A stretch of 64,000 bases of DNA from positions 62,001 to 126,000 of the forward strand of contig JAQFVV010000960.1 in NCBI GenBank assembly GCA_028023455.1. Reading direction: 5' to 3'. A program made the translations under genes and the position numbers. Positions within the stretch are counted from its first letter, which is position 1. Each line of letters starts with the position of its first letter. A model generated the notes under the pieces. The model searched no databases. It had not been told where the DNA came from and saw only the letters and a program-made list of their open reading frames with translations. Below, one piece after another: positions 54,861-64,000 of this stretch. This DNA comes from Epiperipatus broadwayi (lineage: Eukaryota; Onychophora; Udeonychophora; Euonychophora; Peripatidae).

Positions 54861-55305
54861 TGGGTATCTAAGCATTTTTAACTAGAGAATAAAAACAAAA
54901 ATATAAATCTATTTGTATCTTCATTGTTTAGCAATTGACAAGCCTGGAGAGTAATGCCTTCTCCATTGTTCCTCTGTGAGGGATCATGAGAAAAGCCTAA
55001 TATTGGTCAGCAAATGGGTATCTAAGTATTTTTAACTAGAGAATAAAAACAAAAATATAAATCTATTTGTATCTTCATTGTTTAGCAATTGACAAGCCTG
55101 GAGAGTAATGCCTTCTCCATTGTTCCTCTGTGAGGGATCATGAGAAAAGCCTAATATTGGTCAGCAAATGGGTATCTAAGTATTTTTAACTAGAGAATAA
55201 AAACAAAAATATAAATCTATTTGTATCTTCATTGTTTAGCAATTGACAAGCCTGGAGAGTAATGCCTTCTCCATTGTTCCTCTGTGAGGGATCATGAGAA
55301 AAGCC
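54711..55305 (+). repeat. 154-bp tandem repeat, about four copies
   Basis: 'tatctaag' marks at 54711, 54865, 55019 and 55173 give an exact 154-bp period. Copies 2-4 are almost identical and copy 1 merges into the SINE, so the array grew from the SINE 3' end. Confidence 0.9.
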
Positions 55306-55309
55306 TTTG

Positions 55310-56040
55310 TCCTACAGCGATCTATATAAGAGCTGTTTTACTTGATCTTTTGTCTAATATTTGAATATGTGCTCAAATGTAAAAACTTGTACACTCGTGA
55401 ATTTATGCAAATGTTAGTACACTGTTAAAGTATTAGAAACAAGGGCTTAAAGTTTCTGGATCGTTTTATAGCTGAGCAAAAAAAAAAATCTCTGTTTGGT
55501 CCTGTTAATGAACCATTGTCCTTAAATCATCATATGAGAGCTAAAATAACAGGGGACTTTCTGAGCAACTAATTATACGATTGTGTATTCGCGCATCTAT
55601 AATCGTGGCGTAAAAGTTGTGTATTAATAAACATTAAAAGTATTTAATGTGGTTTTCTTTTACAATTTTTGTGAGTTTTTATCCTCTTTTAAAGTGCGTC
55701 CTTAAAGTTGTTATGTTAGTCTTTATTAAAATATTTTTAAATCTTCAAAAACATTTCAAAAATTGCATTTTTATAAAATATTACAAAAGTCATAAGCCAG
55801 TTCTATTTTTTATTATTATTAATAAAGTGTCAGATGGCTTCCTTATAAGGTCGAGATCTTAATTCAGGAAGTCACATCTGGAAATCTAAAAAATTTTTAA
55901 GGAAATAATTTATTTTTAAAAAAGATTCTAATATTGATGTATACACGCACACTCAGACATGCTGGCTGAGAGACTTTTTACACATTATAGTACATATATA
56001 TTTATTTATTAGTAGAGAGATGCTTCTGTTGTAATGAATT
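55310..56040. other. Non-coding
   Basis: AT-rich; nothing supported, including the open frame at 55647-55862. Confidence 0.4.
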
Positions 56041-56047
56041 AGATAGA

Positions 56048-56310
56048 TGAATACCTTCATCCTGCAGGGGATTGATAATGGCTGATGATGATGATGATTA
56101 GATAGCTGAATTGTCTATAAATTGGCTACCTGAAGGAAAAATCTCTAAGCCTTTAAAATTGAACCCATAGGTAAGGCAGAGAGACCTTCATCCTGCAGTG
56201 GATTGATAATGGTTGTTGATGATGATGATTATACAGCTGAATTGTCTACCTGAAAGAAAAATCTTTAAGCCTTTGAAATTGAACCCATAGGTAAGGCAGA
56301 AAAATACACT
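56048..56310 (+). mobile_element. LINE 3' tail, tandemly duplicated
   Basis: Two copies (56050 and about 56187) of 'accttcatcctgcagtggat' followed by 'tgataatgg' and (GAT)n, the terminal sequence of the 43.1-43.5 kb LINE, plus about 80 bp of flanking sequence. Period about 135 bp. Confidence 0.7.
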
Positions 56311-56554
56311 ACCACTGCACATGGGAATGATATCTTTATAATATAAACTCTCCTACTTTTATTACTATCATCGTTAATATTTTTTGCCACTGCTTAACAT
56401 CTCTTAATTTATTCTAGCATATAATTATTTAGATGTACATCAAAACATTTATGCCCTCTAATATTTAAAGCTGTCTTATAAATTAATGCTGTTTTTACCA
56501 TAATGCAATAGTGGTGCAATCACCTATTTTTCTTATTTTTTCAATAGGCTTGGC

Positions 56555-57210
56555 AAGTTTCTATCAACTTTTAACACCTTGTGAAGGAGTTTAGCCATAA
56601 ACATATGACCAAAAGATGTGATCTTTTTTACATCTTCAATCATATGTTTATGATTACACCCCTCCACAAGGTGTTAAAAGCAGATGGAAAACAGTCCCTA
56701 CCTTGTGTGAGAGGGTGCAGTGAAAATTACCCTACAGAAATATTTTTCATTAAGTGAATAATCTCTACTCTAATAAAAATTATAAATATGCTTCTATCAA
56801 GTGGCTTGTATCAATGCTATGAGAGCAGTAAGGTTGACACATCAATTAAATTGTAGTAATTGGTTGGTACTTATGTACTAGTCCTGTGACTCTTTGGCTT
56901 TTTCCACCGATCTTAATTCGTCGCACTTCGATTTCTTCTGCCAATCTTAATTGTCATGTCATCATTGGTTTTATATATATATATATATATTGAACAATGA
57001 TAAAGGTATATGTAAGAAATTGTGATCTGGGCTAACTGATGCATGCTGTCTCAGCATGAAATGTGCATCTTGGGGTCATATATCTTTTTTCACATGTTTT
57101 TGGTCATATGTTTATGGTTAGACTCCTCACCAAAGTGTTAAAAGTGGATAGAAACTAACCTATCTTGCATGAGAATAATGTAGTGAAAATTACATTACAG
57201 ACATGGAAAA
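56555..57210 (+). mobile_element. HHE-2 tandem, inverted 5' stub
   Basis: A short minus-oriented stub (56555-56635, 'taacaccttgtgaaggag') meets a plus-strand unit (56640-56870) that continues, after a roughly 110-bp insertion including a (TA)n run, into a second unit (57000-57210) with a hammerhead region at 57021-57080. Confidence 0.8.
57021..57080 (+). ncRNA. Hammerhead relic, HHE-2
   Basis: GAAA, stem III AUG/CAU, C17 and UUGG (pairing CUAA) are kept. The core reads CUGAUGC, losing A9. Confidence 0.6.
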
Positions 57211-57587
57211 CTGTTCAAATCTTCACCATTCAATCTCATCTTCTTCCTCATTGTTCTTTAATGATAGGCTGTTAGAGAAGTCTTCATCATGCAAGGGACC
57301 TTTTTTTTTTTATTACATATAGGCATATGAGTTGCTAAATCTTTCACTCTTGATTGGATAAGTTTGTGATTACAGTCTTTCTCATTACTGTTTCCTATAG
57401 GTCGACTTTCAAACTATGGTCCATATAGTCTTTATATCTGGCTCATGGATAATCATAAATCATCTCCAGTGGGTAAATGCTATGAAGATATATTTACAAA
57501 GATCTTATCAAGTTTCATTTCTTTTTTTAATATATTAATTTGATTTGAGAATGTTGCATTTTTTACATTTCATTTTCAACCATTATT

Positions 57588-57900
57588 GATTCGCTGCAGG
57601 ATGAAGGTCTCTCTAAGTTCAATAAATCGCTGATATCTAGCCTTTTTTCTCCACATGACCTCAGCACACTTCCTTATTTCATCTATCCATCTTACATGTG
57701 GTCTTTTTCTAGGTCTTTTACAATTTCTTGGAATTCAGTTTAATTTTTCAACTGTCCATCTATTATCAGATTTTCTAGTTATGTCCAACCCAACTACACT
57801 TCAATCTCTTAATTCTTTCAATAATGTTAGTAACACCTGTATATTCTCTCAACCATGTATTTCATCTTTTATCTCTTTTTGTTACTTCTAATATGCATTA
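57588..57900 (-). pseudogene. LINE 3' end, minus strand
   Basis: Minus-strand translation across breaks gives IIERIKRLKCSWVGH, NRWTVEKLN, RPRKRPHVRWIDEIRK, VMWRKKARY and LRETFILQRINNG, matching the 43.1-43.5 kb copy block for block. The plus-strand open frame at 57655-57891 is antisense to it. Confidence 0.8.
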
Positions 57901-58294
57901 ATTACATTATGGTCAAATCTTCTGTCATTTATTCTATACTTTTTGTTTTAATATTGAAGTTAAATTAAAACAGTGGGAAGCTATATTTTTACTAATTCAG
58001 CCACCTTTATTGGTAAGGAAGTTAGTTTTCTTTTGAAAAAGTTCAGAGATTCGTGCTGTTGAAAAATGTGGAGATAGCTTTGTCCCAAAGTGGGTTATTT
58101 AAAAAAATTGGTTTATCTTTTATCCATTTTTTATATTCAAATTTAATTTACTTATCATCAGCAATCATTCACAAATAAGTACGATCATTTTAGCTCCTAA
58201 ACAAAACAAAGTAGAATAACTCCAATCCAACTTTTCTTTATATTCCCCTCTTATACTCTTCAATGCAATTTTTTATATATATATAACTTCTGCT

Positions 58295-58790
58295 TTATTA
58301 CAGTTTCAGCTGTCTGCAGTCTTCATCAGATCTACAATATTTAAACATATAATCATATAACCATTATTTTATATATATACATCTATATACATATTTTTTA
58401 CAATATTATTTCTAACTGCATCTTATTTTAACTAATTATTATTTTTATCCTATTCTACTTTTTATTATTACCTCTAACTTATCTTTCATTTTACCTTCAT
58501 TTTTTTATATCACTATAATTTTTATTTCATTATTTTATTTTATTTTTTTATAAGTTAGAAGTAATGATAAAAAGTAGAATAGAATAAAAATAAAATAATA
58601 GTAATAAAATTAAAAGATGTAAAGGTAAAATTAGTTAAAATTAGATGCAATCAGGAATAATAATGTAAAAAATATGTATATATAAAATAATGGTTATATG
58701 ATTATATGTTTAAATGTTGTAGGTCTGATGAAGACTGCAAGACAGTTGAAACTATGTAAATAAAAAAATTGTATATAGGAGGGAGTATAG
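58295..58790. mobile_element. Large fold-back with hammerhead-like termini
   Basis: Arms of about 200 bp or more pair imperfectly, from 'cagtcttcatcagatctaca' (58318) to 'tgtaggtctgatgaagactg' (58719), around a centre near 58545. In each arm the outward strand carries CUGAUGAAGACUG, a loop, a CAG-strand, then GAAAC, i.e. a hammerhead core with stem II. A convincing stem III and U-H cleavage site were not found. Possibly Penelope-like or LINE ends. Confidence 0.6.
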
Positions 58791-58944
58791 AGAAAATATG
58801 TATATACTGTATATAAATATATGGAAAAAATACAAAGAAAGTGAAAAGGAGAAGCTAAGAATAATAATACTGCTATCTCCAAACAAGAATAGACTGGTAC
58901 CAGAAGAGATTCCATGAGTCATTAAATTCGAAAATAATTCCAAA

Positions 58945-60195
58945 ATAAAAATAGATAATATATATATACATTAATCATAAATACAAAATATATAGTGAAT
59001 AACTATAATGATTAATATAAACAATAAATTATAAATGTAAGATGTAGCTAAAAAAATTAATTACACAAAAAGAAACAAAACAAAGAATATAATATACATT
59101 AATCATGTGCAATCTATATAATGTTAATGTAAATAAAAATATTGTTAAATGTAATACAATTACCAAAATTTTAAATATTTCTTCAATATATAAAATGATC
59201 TATGGGCGACATCTATTGAATAGTCAGCAACAAAATAATTATTTAGTCTGATGTCATTGTAACTAAATTATCTATGACTGCTTTCCGAGTTAAAAATGTG
59301 GCACTGTTAACTGAAATTTTTTAGAATACAGTATATATCATAGACGCTCAGACAGTCAACTATAATTTTAATTTATACATGCATTTTATACATGTAAAAA
59401 AAAGCGTCCGTTATATATATATATTAAAAATTCTGTACACCTGTAATGCAGTAACTACACGTATTCTATTGTAATCAAAGCTTAACAACAAACATGAACT
59501 ATTCTTATACATGAAGCTTGATATGAAACTGAGCAAATATCGCGGCTCCATTTATTCATGTTATTTTGTAAGGATTTAATCAATCGAGTCCACTTTGTTT
59601 CTACGTTCTATTTCATATCTACTTATAAAACCTAACATTTGCACAACATTAAGAATATACGAAAAATCTTTGTTATATATATATACTAGAAATGTGAGAT
59701 TTAAATGTAAAAATTAATCTACACTGAAGGAATATGTTTTAGAGGTAAGAGATAAACAATATCTGCGCATCTTTTCTCTAATGACGTTAAAGACAGACAA
59801 TCATTCATTTCATATTTTTGCGTTTCTTTTTAAGAATTCAATTTTTAATAATATAATTAAAATGATTATATATCCTATTACTAGATAAATAAGAAGAGAA
59901 TTAATTTTAAATTTAAATTATTACAAAATGTCAAAACCAATTAGAACACGAAATGCATATGAAGTGAAGATGATATTAAAGGAAAGAAAACTAAATAACT
60001 TTTTATTCTAAATTTAATTATTTTCACTTTATTCTGTCTGTAATGATTTAAATTACATTTGAGGTTTATCAGATTTTATATTAAATTTAATTATTTCTGC
60101 TAATATTTACCATTAATAGATCTACAAATGTATTCTCTGAAATTGTCTTCATATTATTTTAATAACATTAAAACTAATCATAGCAAGCCGACATT
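58945..60195. other. Non-coding
   Basis: AT-rich with TA microsatellites; no feature supported. Confidence 0.4.
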
Positions 60196-60204
60196 TAAGA
60201 ATTT

Positions 60205-60540
60205 AAATATATATAATTCATTACACCAAACTTATTTTTAAATCTTGTTTTTATATGATTATTATAAAAATATATAAATATATACCAACGTTTCGATTAT
60301 TTACTATATATATAATCTTTATCAAGGAAACTGAAAAATAAAATATATAACAATAAATTGTATTTTTCAGTTTCCTTGATAAAGAATAATATTTACTAAG
60401 GCTGTAACCTCAAGAATATGCGCGTAAAAATTCTATAGTAGGGACCTCTACAGGTCTTAACCACAAGCTTATAATAATCATATAAAAACAAGATTTAAAA
60501 AGAATAAGTTGGTGTATTGAATTATATTTATTGAAATTTA
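60205..60540. mobile_element. Nested fold-back element
   Basis: Outer arms ('acaccaaacttatttttaaa', 60222, and the complement near 60493-60520) enclose an inner palindrome ('gtttccttgataaagaat', 60369, with 'tctttatcaaggaaac', 60317). The minus strand has UUGAUAAAG, a GAUUAU/AUAAUC hairpin and GAAACGUUGG, a decayed hammerhead-like arrangement. Confidence 0.6.
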
Positions 60541-60544
60541 TGAA

Positions 60545-62695
60545 TTATTTTGAAAATAAAACTGTGTTGGTGATATTTTTAAATTTATTAAGAATTTACA
60601 TTTTAACAATATATATATTTGAAAGGCTTAAGATGCGGAAATTATTAATTTATGTTATGCTTGTGACATAGGATTGAATGGATCGAGTAACAGCGATTGT
60701 TAATTTATCTGCCATATCTGTAATGTGGAACCGAATCCGGGTCAAATAATGTGGAAAAGTTTTTAAATGTATACAATTTTTTTTTCAGTTAGCAAATTCA
60801 TAGCTCTCACCTAGCCATTTAATATTAGTTGGTTTCTAGTTACTAGGGCTGACCCCCGACTTTTATACTGTAAGGGAAATGACTACTTGTACCCTACCCC
60901 TTATTGTGTACTTCAATTTTGTAGAAGAAATTAAAAAAACACAAAATTGATATATCTGTTGTGAAAGGAACTAATTTGTCTATAACTGTGACCTTCAAAG
61001 ATTCAGTATTGCACCTTTCATTTAACTCTGTATCCTAGGCAGCTTCCTAGTTTGCTTAAGCCCTGTTAGATATATGTAGCAAACATGTAAAAAGGGATGG
61101 AAAAATACAAACTCTTACTTTCCAACAATTGGGAAGTTAGGTGGATATTGCATTATTCTTCACTGTTCACTTTTTTTTAGTTATCTTTACAGACAGCTAA
61201 TTAAAGGGCTATTTTCACTTTACTCTTTTTTGTATTTAACCATATATATTTAAGTGCTGCAGGTTGTTTCATTATTTTATGGTGAATGAATGCTACTATA
61301 TCTGACTGCGATCAGACAAAAATAAGCATGTTACAGAGGTTTGAAGATGAATATACGCAAGTATAATTAACTAAGAGTGGAGAAAGATAATTAGACAATA
61401 AAGTAAAGTTGACCAATCTGTGGTGTGTGCACCAAACATAGAACATTCTGAGAGTGAACATGGCTATTGGAACTCCGATAATAACAATACAAAATTAGCC
61501 TAGAGCACTGTGATCATAAACCATTATTCATTAATAATGTCGAGAAAAAAATTATAGAAAAAATTTAGGGAATCAAATCAAAAAAAAAAGTTTGTTTTAA
61601 AAGTTCATCCTGTAAGGTTCACATTTGAGACTTGTCTAATCTTGCTGTTTCTAATACAGAATGAATTGTAACAGTTTCACATATTTGACATTTTGTTCGT
61701 TATGAAAATTTTCATTTGGAAAATTGATGAAAAATGAAGCAAAGACATCAGGCTGATGGATTAAAATTTGAAAGCTGCTCTGTTGCTTCCGATAACCACT
61801 TTAACTTCAAACATTAGAAGTCTGCTAAAAACAAACAAATTTGTAATACTCATTAAACTAAACAATGTTAAACATTTCATTTTTTTTCAACAGTACATAT
61901 TATGAAAGCATCGCTAAATATTATTTACCTGTATTAACATATTGTATATGAAAGTTAAATAGTAATTCAAAAGTTGTATGGCATATCTGAACTTATGCCT
62001 AAAAAAATTGCCACATGATACACTTATAATAGGGCTTTAGGAGCATGTGATGATATTTGATTAACATCATAGGTATCTTACCAACATTTCCATCTTCTAA
62101 AAATAATTTATTTAGCGTCTCATATTTCAAACCATATGTCTTTGTTACGAAAAGAAGCCTTTACTCTGACAAAACTAAAAATGGTATATAATGCCATCTA
62201 CTATGCCATAACAATATACATGACTTCAATTATATGCTACCCCCCTTATTGTAAACAAATAAAAAAATAATTAAAATTTGCAAATTTAACACATTTTACA
62301 TACTCGACAACCAACGCTGTATGCAGTCATGGTTTAAAATAAAATAAAATTTGTAAACAAATTTTACATGTGCCAATAGTTCTTTTTTCGTCCCAGAACA
62401 CCAAAATTTCTTCGCTTTATATTGACAGCACTTACATTTCATTGTACCTTTATTACCCTTTTTGAATTTAATGTTTAGTATTTTGCATAATAAAGTATTT
62501 TCTAAGCATAATGCCAAAAGTTTTACAAAATTTTAGAACATACTTAAAGTGATACACACTTAAGAGCATCAAAACATTAGTTGTGATCATAGTTTCTTAA
62601 TAATGAGATTACCATTATATTCTCTAAGAGTAAAAAGACTATCACTCGAAGCATATTTAATTACGATGAAAGTAAGACATTTTGCTATTTGCTTT
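60545..62695. other. Longest stretch without recognised repeats
   Basis: About 2.1 kb with no repeat shared elsewhere in the window and no supported exon. A small minus-strand open frame (62296-62517, with C-x-C-C near its middle) has no splice or homology support. The section 60690-61080 is a little less AT-rich and would be the first place to look for conservation. Confidence 0.4.
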
Positions 62696-62713
62696 ATCAA
62701 TTTATTATTAGTG

Positions 62714-63026
62714 AACAAAAGCAAAACTCCATACAGTAGTGCCACCCTGTGCTAACCAGAGTAATCAATAGATGCCAGAAGGCTTGTGCATAAAATCCCT
62801 ATCTAGTGCCTACTCATCCAATATCTCCAGACTAGTTTCTGGCTTGTGAACATCATTAGTGAGGAGTCTGGGGATATTGGATGAGTAGGCACTAGATAGG
62901 GATTTTATGCACAAGCCTTCTGGCATCTATTGATTACTCTGGTTAGCACAGGGTGGCACTACTGTATGAAGTTTTGCTTTTGTTTACAACAATTATGTGC
63001 TAGTATGAGATGGTGATCATGTGATG
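62714..63026. mobile_element. HHE-1 palindrome with 13-bp target duplication
   Basis: 'tttattattagtg' at 62701-62713 and 63027-63039 is a perfect duplication. Inside, a minus unit arm (from 'aacaaaagcaaaactccata') runs to the ribozyme region at 62820-62870, then an inverted arm follows to 'gatcatgtgatg', giving a hairpin with arms of over 100 bp. The ribozyme core is mutated (CUAAUGA). Confidence 0.9.
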
Positions 63027-63499
63027 TTTATTATTAGTGTTTATATTATTATTATTTTTTTGTTTTATACCATAATCTTAATTTATGTATGCATACTATA
63101 TGTATGAAAAGCATTGGGTTATATATATGTGTATGTGTGTGTAATATACTCTTACAGTTTAATGAACAATACATATTATTTTCTAATCAAAGTTTATCAA
63201 CAAAACATGAGCTATTATACACAATGCAGGAAGGGGGCTTGTATCAAAATATAGCATAAATTTCAGATCCCCTGTATACATATAATCATCTCAATAGTTC
63301 TGACAAAACACTCCTAAAGAAGATAAAAGAATCTTCTTCAAAGCATAAGTTGTCTAGTTTTATGGAAAATCTATCTACATCTTTAGATCTTTTTAAAAAA
63401 TTGCAACAAATGGATTAATTTAGTTTTGACTTCTCTCCATCATTAAGAATTTCAACACATTGCTTTCCAAAACATTTTTTTAATAATTATGAAAGAGCT

Positions 63500-63790
63500 T
63501 CTTGGTGAAATAGTAGCAGATCTTTCTACCATGCTTAAAAACTGGATTCAAATCCAAGCTGAATAAACTTGAATATTTTTTCAGCAGACTTAATTTTTTT
63601 TAAAGATAGTTGGCCTACATCCAGTATCTAACCAACCAATTCAATACAATTAACCACCCAATATTGGTTGGTAAATGGATATCTAGATAATCTTAGCTAG
63701 AGGAATGCTGCAATTTTCTTCACTATTTTCTTAGGAGCCATTTGAAAGACCTCTTAAAGGTTTTTGCCTTTTCCATTATATCTTGAAACA
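63500..63790 (+). mobile_element. tRNA-derived SINE, family G
   Basis: Head 'gtagcagatctttctaccat', B-box-like 'ctggattcaaatcc' (63542), body with 'aagatagttggcctacatcc' and 'tggatatctagataatctta', tail 'cttttccattat'. Same order as 4.76 and 54.5 kb. Confidence 0.65.
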
Positions 63791-63937
63791 TATGTTCTAT
63801 AGAATGATTGGTTAATTCTTTATATTCTACAGTAATTGTATATCCAATGTAATTAGTCATCTGATTGGCTAGAATATTTAAAATTATTAGATGGCATTGC
63901 TTATGTAATTTCTAATTTAGCTTTATGCATTTAAGAA

Positions 63938-64000
63938 TATATGGGGTGGGTGAGCAAAATAACCGGAATCATTCTCTGGTTTAATCACCTTTTGTAATAT
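63938..64000 (+). mobile_element. mariner-like end, cut by window edge
   Basis: 'tggggtgggtgagcaaaata' with 'accggaat' matches the terminal repeat of the 25.66 kb element in position and motif. The rest lies outside. Confidence 0.5.

Noticed and set aside
57655-57891. 78-residue plus-strand hydrophobic protein
   Set aside because: Antisense to a LINE C-terminal remnant that is recognisable block by block on the minus strand.

Overview
This 64 kb window looks like intronic or intergenic DNA from an animal with a large, AT-rich (roughly 70% A+T by eye), repeat-laden genome. There are no long open reading frames and no bacterial-type gene organisation. tRNA-derived SINEs, non-LTR retrotransposon fragments, a mariner-like remnant, fold-back elements and satellites lie one after another. 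The LINE C-terminal remnants and the SINE content suggest an invertebrate metazoan (mollusc or chelicerate would fit), but the sequence does not settle the taxon. No complete protein-coding gene is supported. I list only three low-confidence exon candidates at 7.9, 9.3 and 12.3 kb.

The most striking content is a set of short dispersed elements that carry hammerhead self-cleaving ribozymes. More than twenty copies can be recognised, on both strands. Each has the CUGANGA core, a stem II hairpin, GAAA, a 2-3 bp stem III, an H17 cleavage position and a closing stem I, and paired changes between families keep the helices. There are at least four families. HHE-1 has a unit of about 455 bp (8.0-8.7, 18.4-19.5, 44.1, 46.2, 47.6, 51.2, 51.8, 52.6 and 62.7 kb). 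HHE-2 has a unit of about 345 bp (15.1, 30.6-31.8, 36.0 and 56.6-57.2 kb). HHE-3 has a unit of about 457-460 bp (14.1-14.9, 17.4-18.2 and 27.6 kb). HHE-4 is compact and palindromic, with relatives (0.9, 7.4, 20.1, 28.1, 35.3 and 47.1 kb). Many insertions are head-to-tail tandems or one unit joined to a truncated inverted unit, and several have 9-15 bp target-site duplications. That resembles metazoan retrozymes or the repeats of Penelope-like elements more than DNA transposons.

Layout: 0-2.2 kb SINE tail, HHE-4 fold-back and HHE fragments; 3.2-4.4 kb tandem array derived from a tRNA-like SINE head; 5.4-6.4 kb decayed antisense LINE reverse transcriptase; 7.4-9.7 kb HHE elements, two exon candidates and SINEs; 10.5-13.0 kb small palindrome, tRNA-Gly SINE, HHE-1 fragment and a purine tract of about 640 bp; 14.1-18.2 kb HHE-3 and HHE-2 insertions around a TATA-containing minus-strand promoter-like segment; 18.4-21.9 kb older HHE copies; 24.4-27.4 kb LINE tails, mariner-like remnant and tRNA-Ser-like SINEs; 30.6-31.8 kb tandem HHE-2 array; 32.7-33.1 kb 36-bp minisatellite open in several frames; 33.3-38.1 kb two inverted copies of a 1.4 kb repeat; 38.9-41.0 kb MITEs and a 223-bp tandem repeat; 42-46 kb LINE tails, SINE with perfect target duplication, and a 16-unit tRNA-half array; 46.2-52.9 kb dense HHE-1, including a nested insertion with its empty-site paralogue nearby; 54.5-57.9 kb SINE-derived 154-bp tandem and LINE tails; 58.3-60.5 kb two fold-backs; 62.7 kb HHE-1 fold-back; another mariner-like end at the right edge.

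No element here encodes intact replication proteins, so the ribozyme elements would have to use enzymes supplied from elsewhere. The helices and target duplications were paired by hand. Classification of the elements as retrozyme-like is inference.
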